DNA of 64,000 nt from Pantoea septica. Its GTDB lineage: Bacteria > Pseudomonadota > Gammaproteobacteria > Enterobacterales > Enterobacteriaceae. Position 1 is the stretch's first letter; the number at the start of each line of letters is the position of its first letter. The stretch lies in contig NZ_MLJJ01000016.1 in assembly GCF_002095575.1 (NCBI RefSeq), positions 1-64,000 of the forward strand, in the 5' to 3' direction. A program made the position numbers and the translations under genes. The notes below the pieces were generated by a model. That model was not told the origin of the DNA. It ran no database searches and saw only the letters and a list, made by a program, of their open reading frames with translations. Shown here piece after piece: positions 26,281-34,335 of the stretch.

Positions 26281-26357
26281 ACCCCAAGTTCATAAAATAC
26301 CTGATTATTTATCTGTTCATGGTAGGCGTTGGCATCCTGTTGGCCTACCTGGATTAA
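26277..26357 (+). CDS. 26-residue single-helix peptide after traC
   Basis: A TTG start overlaps the traC stop (TTGA) and opens a frame with a basic N-terminus (NPKFIKY) and one hydrophobic helix (LIIYLFMVGVGILLAYL). Start and stop position, charge and hydrophobicity look like a real small membrane protein translated by coupling to traC. F has small trb genes scattered in this operon, but I recognise no homologue. Confidence 0.4.
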   Translation: MNPKFIKYLIIYLFMVGVGILLAYLD

Positions 26358-26404
26358 TCGGGTGAAGAACCCATCCCTATCTATTCCCTGCAAAGGAGTC
26401 TGAA

Positions 26405-26761
26405 ATGGACTTAAAACAGAGCGCGGCCTGTATCGCAGCATCCATGTTGCTCAGCGTGAGCGTATGCGCGGCCGCCTGGTTCCTCTGGCTGAAGCCGCCG
26501 GCGCTGGTCACCTTCGACATGAAGGGCACGACTAATGCGCTTATCCGACAGACTGCGAAGCTGGACCTGAACGATGATCAGCGTAAGGCGCTGCTGACCC
26601 GCTTTGACCGCAGCGTCACCACCGCAACGGCGGAATATGCCAGCGAGCACGGTGCGGCCATTCTGGTGAGCCCCGCCGTGGTCACTGGCCTGCCCGACGC
26701 TACGCCAGAGATTCAGGCACGCCTCGCCGAGCTGATGAAGGCCGGTAACCCGCCGCAGTAA
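26405..26761 (+). CDS. trbI: TrbI, type-F transfer protein
   Basis: 118 residues with one N-terminal membrane helix (AASMLLSVSVCAAAWFLWL) and a periplasmic domain containing VTFDMKGTTNALIRQTA and RFDRSVTTA, the pattern of F TrbI. In F it affects pilus retraction. Ribosome site AAAGGAG. The order traC-trbI-traW is as in F. Confidence 0.9.
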   Translation: MDLKQSAACIAASMLLSVSVCAAAWFLWLKPPALVTFDMKGTTNALIRQTAKLDLNDDQRKALLTRFDRSVTTATAEYASEHGAAILVSPAVVTGLPDATPEIQARLAELMKAGNPPQ

Positions 26762-26793
26762 CCCTGTCCGATCACCCCAACGGGAGCCTCCCG

Positions 26794-27444
26794 ATGACAC
26801 ACGCAACTTCGCTGGCGCGCCTGGCTGCCGGCGCGCTGCTCGCCACGCTCAGCCTGCAGGCGAGCGCGGCTGAGCTGGGCACATACGGCGATACCTGGGA
26901 TATCCGCGAGCGCAACCTGATCGCGGTCCTGAAAGACAACCTGAAAGAGCACTTTGCTGGCCGGTCGCAGGCCGACATCGAGCGGGACATGCAGAAAAAG
27001 GCCGAGGACGAGGCGATGCGCCCGCCGCCGGTAGCGGGACTCACTACCGCGCGCGAAACGCACAGCCGCCTGTTTGATCCGTCGTTCACGGTGCAGCGCG
27101 ACATTGCCGACCAGAACGGCGTGGTGTTTGCGCATAAAGGCCAGGTGGTGAACCCGTTTGACGTTATCCCGGTGTTTGACGAGACGCTTTACTTCATCGA
27201 CGCCGACGACGACCGGCAGATTGCCTGGGTGAAGCAGCAGGTGCCGCACACGACGACCTCACGCGTCATCCTGGTCAACGGCAACGTGCGCGACAGCGCA
27301 GAGGCCCTCGGCAGCCGGGTCTACTTCGACCAGACCGGCAACATCACGAAAAAGTTCGGCATCACGCAGGTGCCTGCAGAGGTGAAGCAGGCGCCCGGAA
27401 AAAAACTTTTCCTTATTACTGAATTCGGTCTTCCCGACCGCTAA
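26794..27444 (+). CDS. traW: TraW, pilus assembly protein
   Basis: 216 residues (F: 210). Signal peptide ending QASA (about 25). The periplasmic domain begins ELGTYGDTWDIRE and ends with a VNGNVRDSAEAL ... VYFDQTGNITKKFGI segment, a thioredoxin-like region seen in TraW/TrbC proteins. It works with TraU and TrbC in pilus assembly. Confidence 0.92.
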   Translation: MTHATSLARLAAGALLATLSLQASAAELGTYGDTWDIRERNLIAVLKDNLKEHFAGRSQADIERDMQKKAEDEAMRPPPVAGLTTARETHSRLFDPSFTVQRDIADQNGVVFAHKGQVVNPFDVIPVFDETLYFIDADDDRQIAWVKQQVPHTTTSRVILVNGNVRDSAEALGSRVYFDQTGNITKKFGITQVPAEVKQAPGKKLFLITEFGLPDR

Positions 27445-27455
27445 CGGAGCCAGAC

Positions 27456-28247
27456 ATGAAAAAGCACATCCTCGCCGCCGCCCTGACGCTGAGCCTGACC
27501 GGGCACGCGATTGCCGCTGACGACGCCTTCAGCGATGCGCAGAAGGCGCAGATCGGCGAGATTGCAGCGGACTACCTGCGCGCGCACCCGGAAATCCTGA
27601 TTGAGATGAGCCAGAAGCTGCAGGCGCAGTCGCAGGAGAAACAGATGGCCTCCGCCGCTGGCGCGGCGCTGAAGGAGCAGGACGGGCTGCTGAACGATCC
27701 GACCTCTCCGGTGCTGCACCCGAAGGGCGACGTCGCGGTCATCCAGTTCTTTGACTACCAGTGCATCTACTGCGCGAAGGTGGCTCCGACCGTGGAGCAG
27801 TTCATCAGCCAGAACCCGAGCGTGCGCTTCATCTATAAGGAGTGGCCGATTTTTGGCAGCCGCTGGCCCGCGTCGGTACAGGCGGCGAAAGTTGGCCTGT
27901 CAGTGTACAGCAAAGGCGGCGCAGAGGCGTATCACCGCTACCACGCCGCGCTCTACGCGACCGGCCACAACGAAGGAAAGCTGCTGGATGAAGACATCCG
28001 CCAGGCGGCGGTGAAGGCGGGCGTGACCACGACGCCGAAAGAAGAGGTCGAGGCGATGGGCGCGGCGCTGGAGAAAAACAATCAGCTGGCCCGCAGCCTC
28101 GGTATTCAGGGCACGCCCGCCTTCTTCGTCATGCCGGTGACGGGCGCAACCGCTGAGAACGTCAGCGTTATCCCGGGGGCGACTGACCTGCAGGCGCTGC
28201 AGGCGGCGGTGGAAAAAGCGCGCGGCGGCGTGAAGAAAGGAGGCTGA
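27456..28247 (+). CDS. DsbA-family thiol oxidoreductase inserted between traW and traU
   Basis: 263 residues with signal peptide (1-20, GHAIA). A helical N-terminal region (25-75) is followed by a DsbA-like thioredoxin fold: VIQFFDYQCIYCAKV with Cys103-Cys106 and a cis-Pro loop GTPAFFV near 220. The layout is that of Com1/ScsC-type proteins. F has no such gene here. Transfer proteins TraN, TraU and TraH are rich in Cys, so a dedicated disulfide enzyme for them is a reasonable inference. It is nine bases from traW and one base from traU. Confidence 0.88.
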   Translation: MKKHILAAALTLSLTGHAIAADDAFSDAQKAQIGEIAADYLRAHPEILIEMSQKLQAQSQEKQMASAAGAALKEQDGLLNDPTSPVLHPKGDVAVIQFFDYQCIYCAKVAPTVEQFISQNPSVRFIYKEWPIFGSRWPASVQAAKVGLSVYSKGGAEAYHRYHAALYATGHNEGKLLDEDIRQAAVKAGVTTTPKEEVEAMGAALEKNNQLARSLGIQGTPAFFVMPVTGATAENVSVIPGATDLQALQAAVEKARGGVKKGG

Positions 28248-28248
28248 T

Positions 28249-29253
28249 ATGGCCTGGCGCACGGTTTTACTGGCGCTCGCAATGTGGGTCTGCCAGCCGG
28301 CGTTTGCCGCTGACAACGGCAAGACGTCCCTGACCTGCGAGGGGCGCTGGGTTAACCCCATCACCGACGTGTGCTGGGAGTGCCTGTTCCCGATGAGCAT
28401 TGGCAGCGTGCAGGTTTCAGCCGGATCGCTGCCGGATACCGAAAACCCGTCATCGCCCATTCAGTTCTGCCCGGCGCCGCCGCCCATTTTTGAGCGCCCG
28501 GGCATCGCGATTGGCTTCTGGGAGCCGTTTGCGATGACTGACGTGACGCGCTCGCCCGGCTGCATGGTGAACATGGGCGGCTTCAACATCAACATCCCGA
28601 ACACCGGCACCGGCACCGGCACCAAAACGGCGAATGAGCACCCGGGCACCTTCTATCACGTCCACTGGTACAAGTACCCGCTGATCTCCTGGCTCAACAT
28701 TATTACCTCGGAGATGTGCATGCAGGGCGGGGAGTATGACATCGGCTACCTCTCGGAGCTGGACCCCACCTGGCAGAACGACAACCTGGCGTTGTTCCTG
28801 AACCCGGAGGTGATGCTGTTTGCGAACCCGGTGGCGCAGATGGCCTGCGCGGCGGACGCGGTGGCGGCGGGTGTGAGCAAACCGATTGATGCGCTGTTCT
28901 GGTGCGCGGGCTCGCACGGCTCGATGTACCCGTTCACGGGCAACATCGTGAACGAGTCGAGCGGGCTCAACAGCGGGGCGCTGCTCTCCGAGCGTATGGA
29001 CTTCAAGCTGCACCGCGAGGGGCTCATCCTGGACACCGTGCCGCAGAACACCGCCGTCTGCTACGAGTATCCGTCCGCGATCATGCCGAAAAGCCGCTAC
29101 CGCTATCAGATGGTGAACACCATCCCGGACGTGGCGTCCTGTCATCCCTTTGGGCGCAACGTGATGCTGTGGCAGACCGGTAAGGAAATGCCCACTACCA
29201 AAAAGAACTATGGCTATCTCATCTGGAAAAAGCGCAACTGCGTTGTGCTTTAA
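28249..29253 (+). CDS. traU: TraU, pilus assembly and DNA transfer protein
   Basis: 334 residues (F: 330). Signal peptide ends at FAAD (about 21). Many paired Cys (CEGRWVNPITDVCWECLFP, CMVNMGG, CMQGGEYD, MACAADA, WCAGSHG) as in F TraU, a periplasmic protein with several disulfides. A small GGCACC repeat at 28606-28623 gives a TGTGTG stretch in the chain. Coupled closely to the DsbA-like gene. Confidence 0.93.
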   Translation: MAWRTVLLALAMWVCQPAFAADNGKTSLTCEGRWVNPITDVCWECLFPMSIGSVQVSAGSLPDTENPSSPIQFCPAPPPIFERPGIAIGFWEPFAMTDVTRSPGCMVNMGGFNINIPNTGTGTGTKTANEHPGTFYHVHWYKYPLISWLNIITSEMCMQGGEYDIGYLSELDPTWQNDNLALFLNPEVMLFANPVAQMACAADAVAAGVSKPIDALFWCAGSHGSMYPFTGNIVNESSGLNSGALLSERMDFKLHREGLILDTVPQNTAVCYEYPSAIMPKSRYRYQMVNTIPDVASCHPFGRNVMLWQTGKEMPTTKKNYGYLIWKKRNCVVL

Positions 29254-29263
29254 GCGAGGACAC

Positions 29264-29704
29264 ATGAGGAAAACACGCAACACGCTGCTGATTGCCGCCG
29301 GGCTGACGGCGGCGATGGCCGCGCAGGCGGAGGACGCGCCGCAGGGCACGCAGGTCGGCAGCACAGAAAACGAGACGGCCTATTTCCTGTCCGCGTCAGT
29401 GCCCGAAAAGGAGATGGCCATTCTGATGAAGGCGGCCGAAGCCCGGGACATTCCGGTCTACTTCCGGGGGCTGGTCGGCGACAGCATGGAGCAGACCGCG
29501 AAGTACATGATGTACATGGTCAGCACCTATAAGGTGCGCGGCGTGCAGATAGATCCGGTGCGCTTTGAGCGCTACGGCGTGAAGCAGGTGCCGGCGCTGG
29601 TGAAGAAGTGCGGCGACCAGTTCGACATCGTGTACGGCAACGTCGCGCTGAATCAGGCGCTGAGCATGATCGAGACGCGCGGCGACTGCCGCAAAAAGCC
29701 CTGA
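29264..29704 (+). CDS. trbC: TrbC, F-type pilus assembly protein
   Basis: 147 residues from the ATG at 29264, which has a GCGAGGA ribosome site; a longer frame from 29210 lies in traU. Signal peptide to about 22 (MAAQAE). Pattern AYFLSASVPEKEM ... YFRGLVGDSM ... VQIDPVRFERYGVKQVPALV fits the TrbC family. It is shorter than F TrbC (212). Acts with TraW and TraU. Confidence 0.9.
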   Translation: MRKTRNTLLIAAGLTAAMAAQAEDAPQGTQVGSTENETAYFLSASVPEKEMAILMKAAEARDIPVYFRGLVGDSMEQTAKYMMYMVSTYKVRGVQIDPVRFERYGVKQVPALVKKCGDQFDIVYGNVALNQALSMIETRGDCRKKP

Positions 29705-29757
29705 CCGACCCCGCTGCCCGCTGCGGCGGGCTTTCTTAACCCTTTCCGGAAACTCTT

Positions 29758-31611
29758 ATGAAAAAAGCCACTCGCTCCCTGCTGCAGGGGCTGCTGCTGA
29801 CCTGCCTGTCGGCCAGCGTTCTGGCGGCGTCGATGGACGCTTCCAACCAGGAAGGCATTAACGCCGGCAAATCCGCAGACGGCACGACCAGCGCCGATCC
29901 GAACGGTTACTTCGACAACTACAGCTCAGACGCGCCGCAGCGCGGCTACTACAGCGGCCCGACCCAGACGTCATCAAACATTGACGTGAAGGGACAGACG
30001 GAGCTGAGCGAGTCCGACCTCGGGCAGACCGCGCGCGAGTCCTACGTAAACAATCCGGCGGACAAGCTCAGCTATGACTCGGACATGATGAAGTACAGCG
30101 ACGAAATCCGGGAAAACGCCAACGCCATAACCGGCGTGAACGGCAGCCAGTGCGTGGCGCAGGAGCTGAACAAAACCACGTACACCACCCACAGCTGTGA
30201 AATGGCGACCCCGCTTACGCAGTCGTGCACGCGTAAGGCCACCATCGTGACGACCGGATCGTATGAGGAATACAGCACGCAGCTGGTTCTTAATGCAGGC
30301 AGCTCGACGGGCGTACCGGTCGATAACTACTGGATACGTTACGACTTCACTATTCCTGAAGACGGCACCATCAGCAGCGGCGTCTGGGCATATGAATACC
30401 CGCGAGCGCCCTCGTACCACGGGGAGTCGGGAAATCGCCTCTGGTATTACATTCAGGCTTTTGGCACGACGGTTAAGGCCAAGCCAAACCGGAACGGGGA
30501 CTTCAGCATCGCAACGCAGAAAGTGAGCAAAGGGCAGACGGTGTCTCTGTTTGTGCTGTACGACACTGACGGCAACAAAGGCAGCGGGCGGGACGGGCTG
30601 ATCAGAACGATTGCTAACGGCACCAACGTGTTTCGCGTGACTTTGCCGATGCAGGCAGTACGCGACACGGTCACAGCGGGCATCGAATGGACCAACAGCT
30701 GCCCGGCCGACATGGGCGACGCGGTGAAGATGAGCGAGGTCTGCAGCGACCCGGGCGGCACCCGCTCAGTGACGGTCGGCGGCAAGGCCTACAGCCTCTA
30801 CAGCGACTGCTGGGGCTACACCACGCAGTGGAACGTGTTCGAAGACGATACCAACACCTGTCAGGCGTACATCGACGATCCGAACTGCAGCGAAGGCACC
30901 CGCACCTGCACCCAGAAAATCGGCAACCTCTGCGTCTACAGCAAGCTGACCTACCAGTGTGCGCACACCGTGAAAAGCACCGGCTACGTCTGCGGCTCGG
31001 AGTTCTACTGCTCGGACGGCAGCTGCTCGGCGATGCAGGCGGGCCAGAACCAGAACTTTGAAATGGCGGTATCGCAGCTGGCCGCGCTCGCGGCCGCGGG
31101 CAAGGACTTCGCGGGTATGGACCCGAACCAGGTGACGGCGTTTACGGGCAAGGCGATGGCCTGCCGCAAAAGCGCGGCGGGCTTCAGCAACTGCTGCAAA
31201 AGCGGCGGCTGGGGGCAGAGCGCGGGGCTCGCGCACTGCAACACCGAGGAGAAGGAGATCGGCACCGGGAAGGAGAAAAAGCTGGTCGTGAAGGTCGGCT
31301 CCTACTGCTCGAAAAAGGTGCTCGGGGTCTGCCTGCAGCAGAAAGAGGGCTACTGCGTATTTGACAGCAAGCTTGCCCGCATCGTGCAGGAGCAGGGGCG
31401 CCGCGACCAGCTGGGCATCAGCTTCGGCTCGGGTGAAAGCCCGGACTGCAGGGGAATAAAGGTTGCCGAGCTGCAGGGCATTAAGTTCGATCGCATCGAC
31501 TTCAGCGACTTCTACGACGACCTCAACAGCAACATCAAACTGCCCGACCAGGACGCGCTGAACCAGCGCATCACCTCCGACATCCAGAACAGCCTCAAAT
31601 CAGGAGATTAA
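29758..31611 (+). CDS. traN: TraN, mating-pair stabilisation outer-membrane protein
   Basis: 617 residues (F: 602). Signal peptide ends SVLAA (about 23). The chain is Cys-rich, with clusters such as CSEGTRTCTQKIGNLCVYSK, CGSEFYCSDGSC and SNCCKSGGWG, typical of TraN. A middle segment of lower conservation (about 170-310) is where TraN types differ in which recipient outer-membrane protein they bind. It works with TraG. A short hairpin (CCCGCTGCCCGCTGCGGCGGG) lies between trbC and traN. Confidence 0.92.
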   Translation: MKKATRSLLQGLLLTCLSASVLAASMDASNQEGINAGKSADGTTSADPNGYFDNYSSDAPQRGYYSGPTQTSSNIDVKGQTELSESDLGQTARESYVNNPADKLSYDSDMMKYSDEIRENANAITGVNGSQCVAQELNKTTYTTHSCEMATPLTQSCTRKATIVTTGSYEEYSTQLVLNAGSSTGVPVDNYWIRYDFTIPEDGTISSGVWAYEYPRAPSYHGESGNRLWYYIQAFGTTVKAKPNRNGDFSIATQKVSKGQTVSLFVLYDTDGNKGSGRDGLIRTIANGTNVFRVTLPMQAVRDTVTAGIEWTNSCPADMGDAVKMSEVCSDPGGTRSVTVGGKAYSLYSDCWGYTTQWNVFEDDTNTCQAYIDDPNCSEGTRTCTQKIGNLCVYSKLTYQCAHTVKSTGYVCGSEFYCSDGSCSAMQAGQNQNFEMAVSQLAALAAAGKDFAGMDPNQVTAFTGKAMACRKSAAGFSNCCKSGGWGQSAGLAHCNTEEKEIGTGKEKKLVVKVGSYCSKKVLGVCLQQKEGYCVFDSKLARIVQEQGRRDQLGISFGSGESPDCRGIKVAELQGIKFDRIDFSDFYDDLNSNIKLPDQDALNQRITSDIQNSLKSGD

Positions 31612-31613
31612 GC

Positions 31614-32387
31614 GTGAGAAAACTCATCAGCCTCGCGCTGCTGCTGGCGGTATCGCCGCTGCACGCGGCAGAGGAAAAAAAGCCGGACGGCTACAACTAT
31701 GATCCGGCGGTCGGCTGGTACTGGTACAACGAGCCGGTAAAAAAGGACGAAGAAGAGCAGCCGGCGCCGCCGCACGCTGCGCCGCAGGAAACACCCACGC
31801 AGAAGATGAAGCGCCTGCAGGCGTTTCGCGACAACTTGATGAACGAGGCGATGCTGCACCCCTCCACCGAGAACATCCGGCGCTACAAAATCGTGCAGGA
31901 CTGGATGGTCAATCAGGCCAGCATGTTCGCCTCGCGCTGGGAGAAGGTGCTGCTGGACAACCCGGAGCTGGACTACAGCCTGAAGCACCCGTTCTACAAC
32001 GGCACCGCCAACATCCAGTACACCGAGCAGCGCCAGAAGCAGCAGGCGGCGATCCGCTACGTCAACCAGCGCTATGGCGTGTTCTTCTTCTATCGCGGAA
32101 ACGAGCCGCTGGATAACCGGCTCGGCGGCGTGGTGAAAGAGTTCAGCGAGCAGTACGGCCTGACCGTGATCCCCGTGACCGTGGACGGACGGGCCAGCCC
32201 GGATCTGCCGGACACCCGGCAGAACGCCGGTCAGGCGGAAAAGATGAAGATAGAACACTTCCCGGCCATCTACCTGGTGGAGCCGCGCACGAAGAAATAC
32301 CAACCGCTGGCCTACGGGTTCATCACCCAGGACGACCTGGCGCGCCGCATGCTCAACATCGTTACCGACTTCCAGCCCGAGGATTAA
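31614..32387 (+). CDS. traF: TraF, thioredoxin-like pilus assembly protein
   Basis: 257 residues (F: 257 with leader). GTG start after GGAGATTAA, overlapping nothing but two bases from the traN stop. Signal peptide ends HAAE (about 17). The C-terminal half is a thioredoxin fold (GVFFFYRGNEPLDNR ... HFPAIYLVEP) that lacks the active CxxC pair, as in F TraF. Works in assembly of the pilus. Confidence 0.92.
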   Translation: MRKLISLALLLAVSPLHAAEEKKPDGYNYDPAVGWYWYNEPVKKDEEEQPAPPHAAPQETPTQKMKRLQAFRDNLMNEAMLHPSTENIRRYKIVQDWMVNQASMFASRWEKVLLDNPELDYSLKHPFYNGTANIQYTEQRQKQQAAIRYVNQRYGVFFFYRGNEPLDNRLGGVVKEFSEQYGLTVIPVTVDGRASPDLPDTRQNAGQAEKMKIEHFPAIYLVEPRTKKYQPLAYGFITQDDLARRMLNIVTDFQPED

Positions 32388-32390
32388 CCC

Positions 32391-32969
32391 ATGATTGCAA
32401 AACTTTTTGCCGTACTGCTGATGCTCACGCCGGTGCTGGCCACGGCCAGCACGATTGACGACATTGCCCGCCTGGAGCAGGCGAAAGAGGGGGCAGACGC
32501 GTCCGCGTCCGCACAGCCGGATAGCCAGCCAGAGAAAAGCGCCACCTCAGATACGCCCGCTGCACGACCGCAGACGTCGGTGGCAAAGCCGGTCTGGTAT
32601 CACCTGAGCGACGGTCGCCGCGTGGACGTGGGCCACTGGCAGATCGTGCACTTTGTCCGCTCCGACTGCCCGTACTGCCACCGCTTCAACCCGACCCTGA
32701 AGTCGGTGTCCGGGCAGACCGGCATCGGGGTGTTTGTCTATAGCTTCGACGGCAAGGGTGACGCGGTGTTCCCGAAGGTTATGCCCGTGAACAACGGCAT
32801 CCTGAAGGACTTCTTCGCAGAGCTGCCGCAGGCGACGCCCACTGACTTTATTATCAACACGCAGTCGCTGGTGACGATCCCGCTGTCGCAGGGGGAAATG
32901 AGTGAGGAGGCGCTGAAGCAGCGTCTGGACGAGTCTTTTGCACTGGCCGTGCGGCTGGGGGTGCTGTGA
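32391..32969 (+). CDS. trbB: TrbB, periplasmic disulfide isomerase-like protein
   Basis: 192 residues. Signal peptide ends ATAST (about 21), then a low-complexity linker, then a thioredoxin fold with SDCPYCHRF (Cys93-Cys96). F TrbB has DsbC-like activity on transfer proteins. So this plasmid has two thiol enzymes in the tra operon, TrbB and the DsbA-like protein. The stop overlaps the traH start (TGATG). Confidence 0.9.
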   Translation: MIAKLFAVLLMLTPVLATASTIDDIARLEQAKEGADASASAQPDSQPEKSATSDTPAARPQTSVAKPVWYHLSDGRRVDVGHWQIVHFVRSDCPYCHRFNPTLKSVSGQTGIGVFVYSFDGKGDAVFPKVMPVNNGILKDFFAELPQATPTDFIINTQSLVTIPLSQGEMSEEALKQRLDESFALAVRLGVL

Positions 32970-34333
32970 TGAGTAAGTTTGTGCTGAATGCCGGCATTGC
33001 GGCCGGCCTGCTGTTCTCCGCTGCCGCGAACGCGGACGTGCAGAACGACATCAACAAGTTCTTTAACGACATGGGCGGCGGCGGCGGTAACTACACCCAG
33101 GCGGCCGCGTGGCAGGGACAGTCGGCGGGCTACCTGACCGGCGGTAACCTCTTTATCCGCACGCCGGTGCGCAACATCCAGCTGATTTCGGTGACGCTCC
33201 CGGACATTAAGTCGGGCTGCGGCGGCATCGACGCCTATCTGGGCTCGTTCAGCTTCATCAACAGCGACAGCATCAAAATCATGGGCAAGCAGATCCTGAG
33301 CAACGCCGCCGGTTACGCCTTCGACCTCGGGCTCGAAACCATCTGTCCGCAGTGTAAAGCCGTGAAGGACTACCTGCAGAAGCTCGCGGCGGACACCAAT
33401 AATATGAACATCTCCACCTGCCAGGCCGCGCAGTCTATCGTCGGTGGCCTGTGGCCAAAAACCCAGGCGGCCAGCTCGCAAATCTGTCAGGACCTCGGCA
33501 CCAAGCACGACGTGTTCTCTGACTGGGCGGCATCCCGTCAGGGCTGCGGCGTGGGCGGGGAGACGAACAGCGTATTCGACAAGGCGACCGAGGAAGAGAA
33601 AAAGCGCATCCCGCGCAACCGTAACCTGACGTGGGACACGTTCACGAAGCTCAACCAGTTCTTCAGCAACGATCGCGCGCTGAAGGAGTTCATCATGTCG
33701 ATGGTCGGCACGGTGATTTATGACGCGAACGGCAACCCGACATTCCTGCAGCCGCGCGGGGGCAGCGAGTCGATGTTCAACACGCTTCTGAACGGCGGGA
33801 CCGAGAAAATCTACCGCTGTAACGACAACACCACCTGCCTGTCGCCCACAATCGCGGAACTCACGCTCTCGGAAGATGAAGGCATGACCGGCCGGGTACG
33901 GGACATGCTCAACGACATCTTCGACAAAAGCCGCACCGACACAGCGCTTAACGATAACGAAAAGGCGCTTATCAGCAGCACTCGCGTGCGCATCCTGCGT
34001 TACACCATCGACTCCGCGTCGGTGGGCATGGATCAGAGCGTGGTCAGCAGCCTGGCGGAGTACATCGCAGCCGATATGGTGATGTCCTACATCAACGGCC
34101 TGATCGACGTAGCCGCGAGCGGGGCAGCAGGCACGCTCGATACCGAAGAAGAGAACAAGCACTTTCGCGAGAACCTGCGTCAGGTGCGCAACGAGCTGAG
34201 CCAGCGCGTCGCGCGCATTCAGGTGCAGCAGAACGGGCTGGCGGAGTATGACCGCAGCCTGTCTGAAACGCGGCAGCAGCTCTCGTCATCCGTTTCCGAC
34301 AGCGTGCTGTCTAACTATCAGTTCGGGGGGTAA
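32969..34333 (+). CDS. traH: TraH, pilus assembly protein
   Basis: 454 residues (F: 458). The ATG at 32969 overlaps the trbB stop; a GTG one codon earlier is in frame but less likely. Signal peptide ends AANA (about 21). Contains the GGGGNYTQAAAWQGQ start, several Cys pairs (GCGGID, CPQCKAV, CQAAQS) and a C-terminal coiled coil (ENLRQVRNELSQRVARI). Periplasmic pilus assembly factor. Confidence 0.92.
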   Translation: MSKFVLNAGIAAGLLFSAAANADVQNDINKFFNDMGGGGGNYTQAAAWQGQSAGYLTGGNLFIRTPVRNIQLISVTLPDIKSGCGGIDAYLGSFSFINSDSIKIMGKQILSNAAGYAFDLGLETICPQCKAVKDYLQKLAADTNNMNISTCQAAQSIVGGLWPKTQAASSQICQDLGTKHDVFSDWAASRQGCGVGGETNSVFDKATEEEKKRIPRNRNLTWDTFTKLNQFFSNDRALKEFIMSMVGTVIYDANGNPTFLQPRGGSESMFNTLLNGGTEKIYRCNDNTTCLSPTIAELTLSEDEGMTGRVRDMLNDIFDKSRTDTALNDNEKALISSTRVRILRYTIDSASVGMDQSVVSSLAEYIAADMVMSYINGLIDVAASGAAGTLDTEEENKHFRENLRQVRNELSQRVARIQVQQNGLAEYDRSLSETRQQLSSSVSDSVLSNYQFGG

Positions 34334-34335
34334 GC

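Noticed and set aside
32738..34162. Long minus-strand frame opposite trbB and traH
   Set aside because: The plus-strand genes match known transfer proteins; the antisense frame is a shadow.
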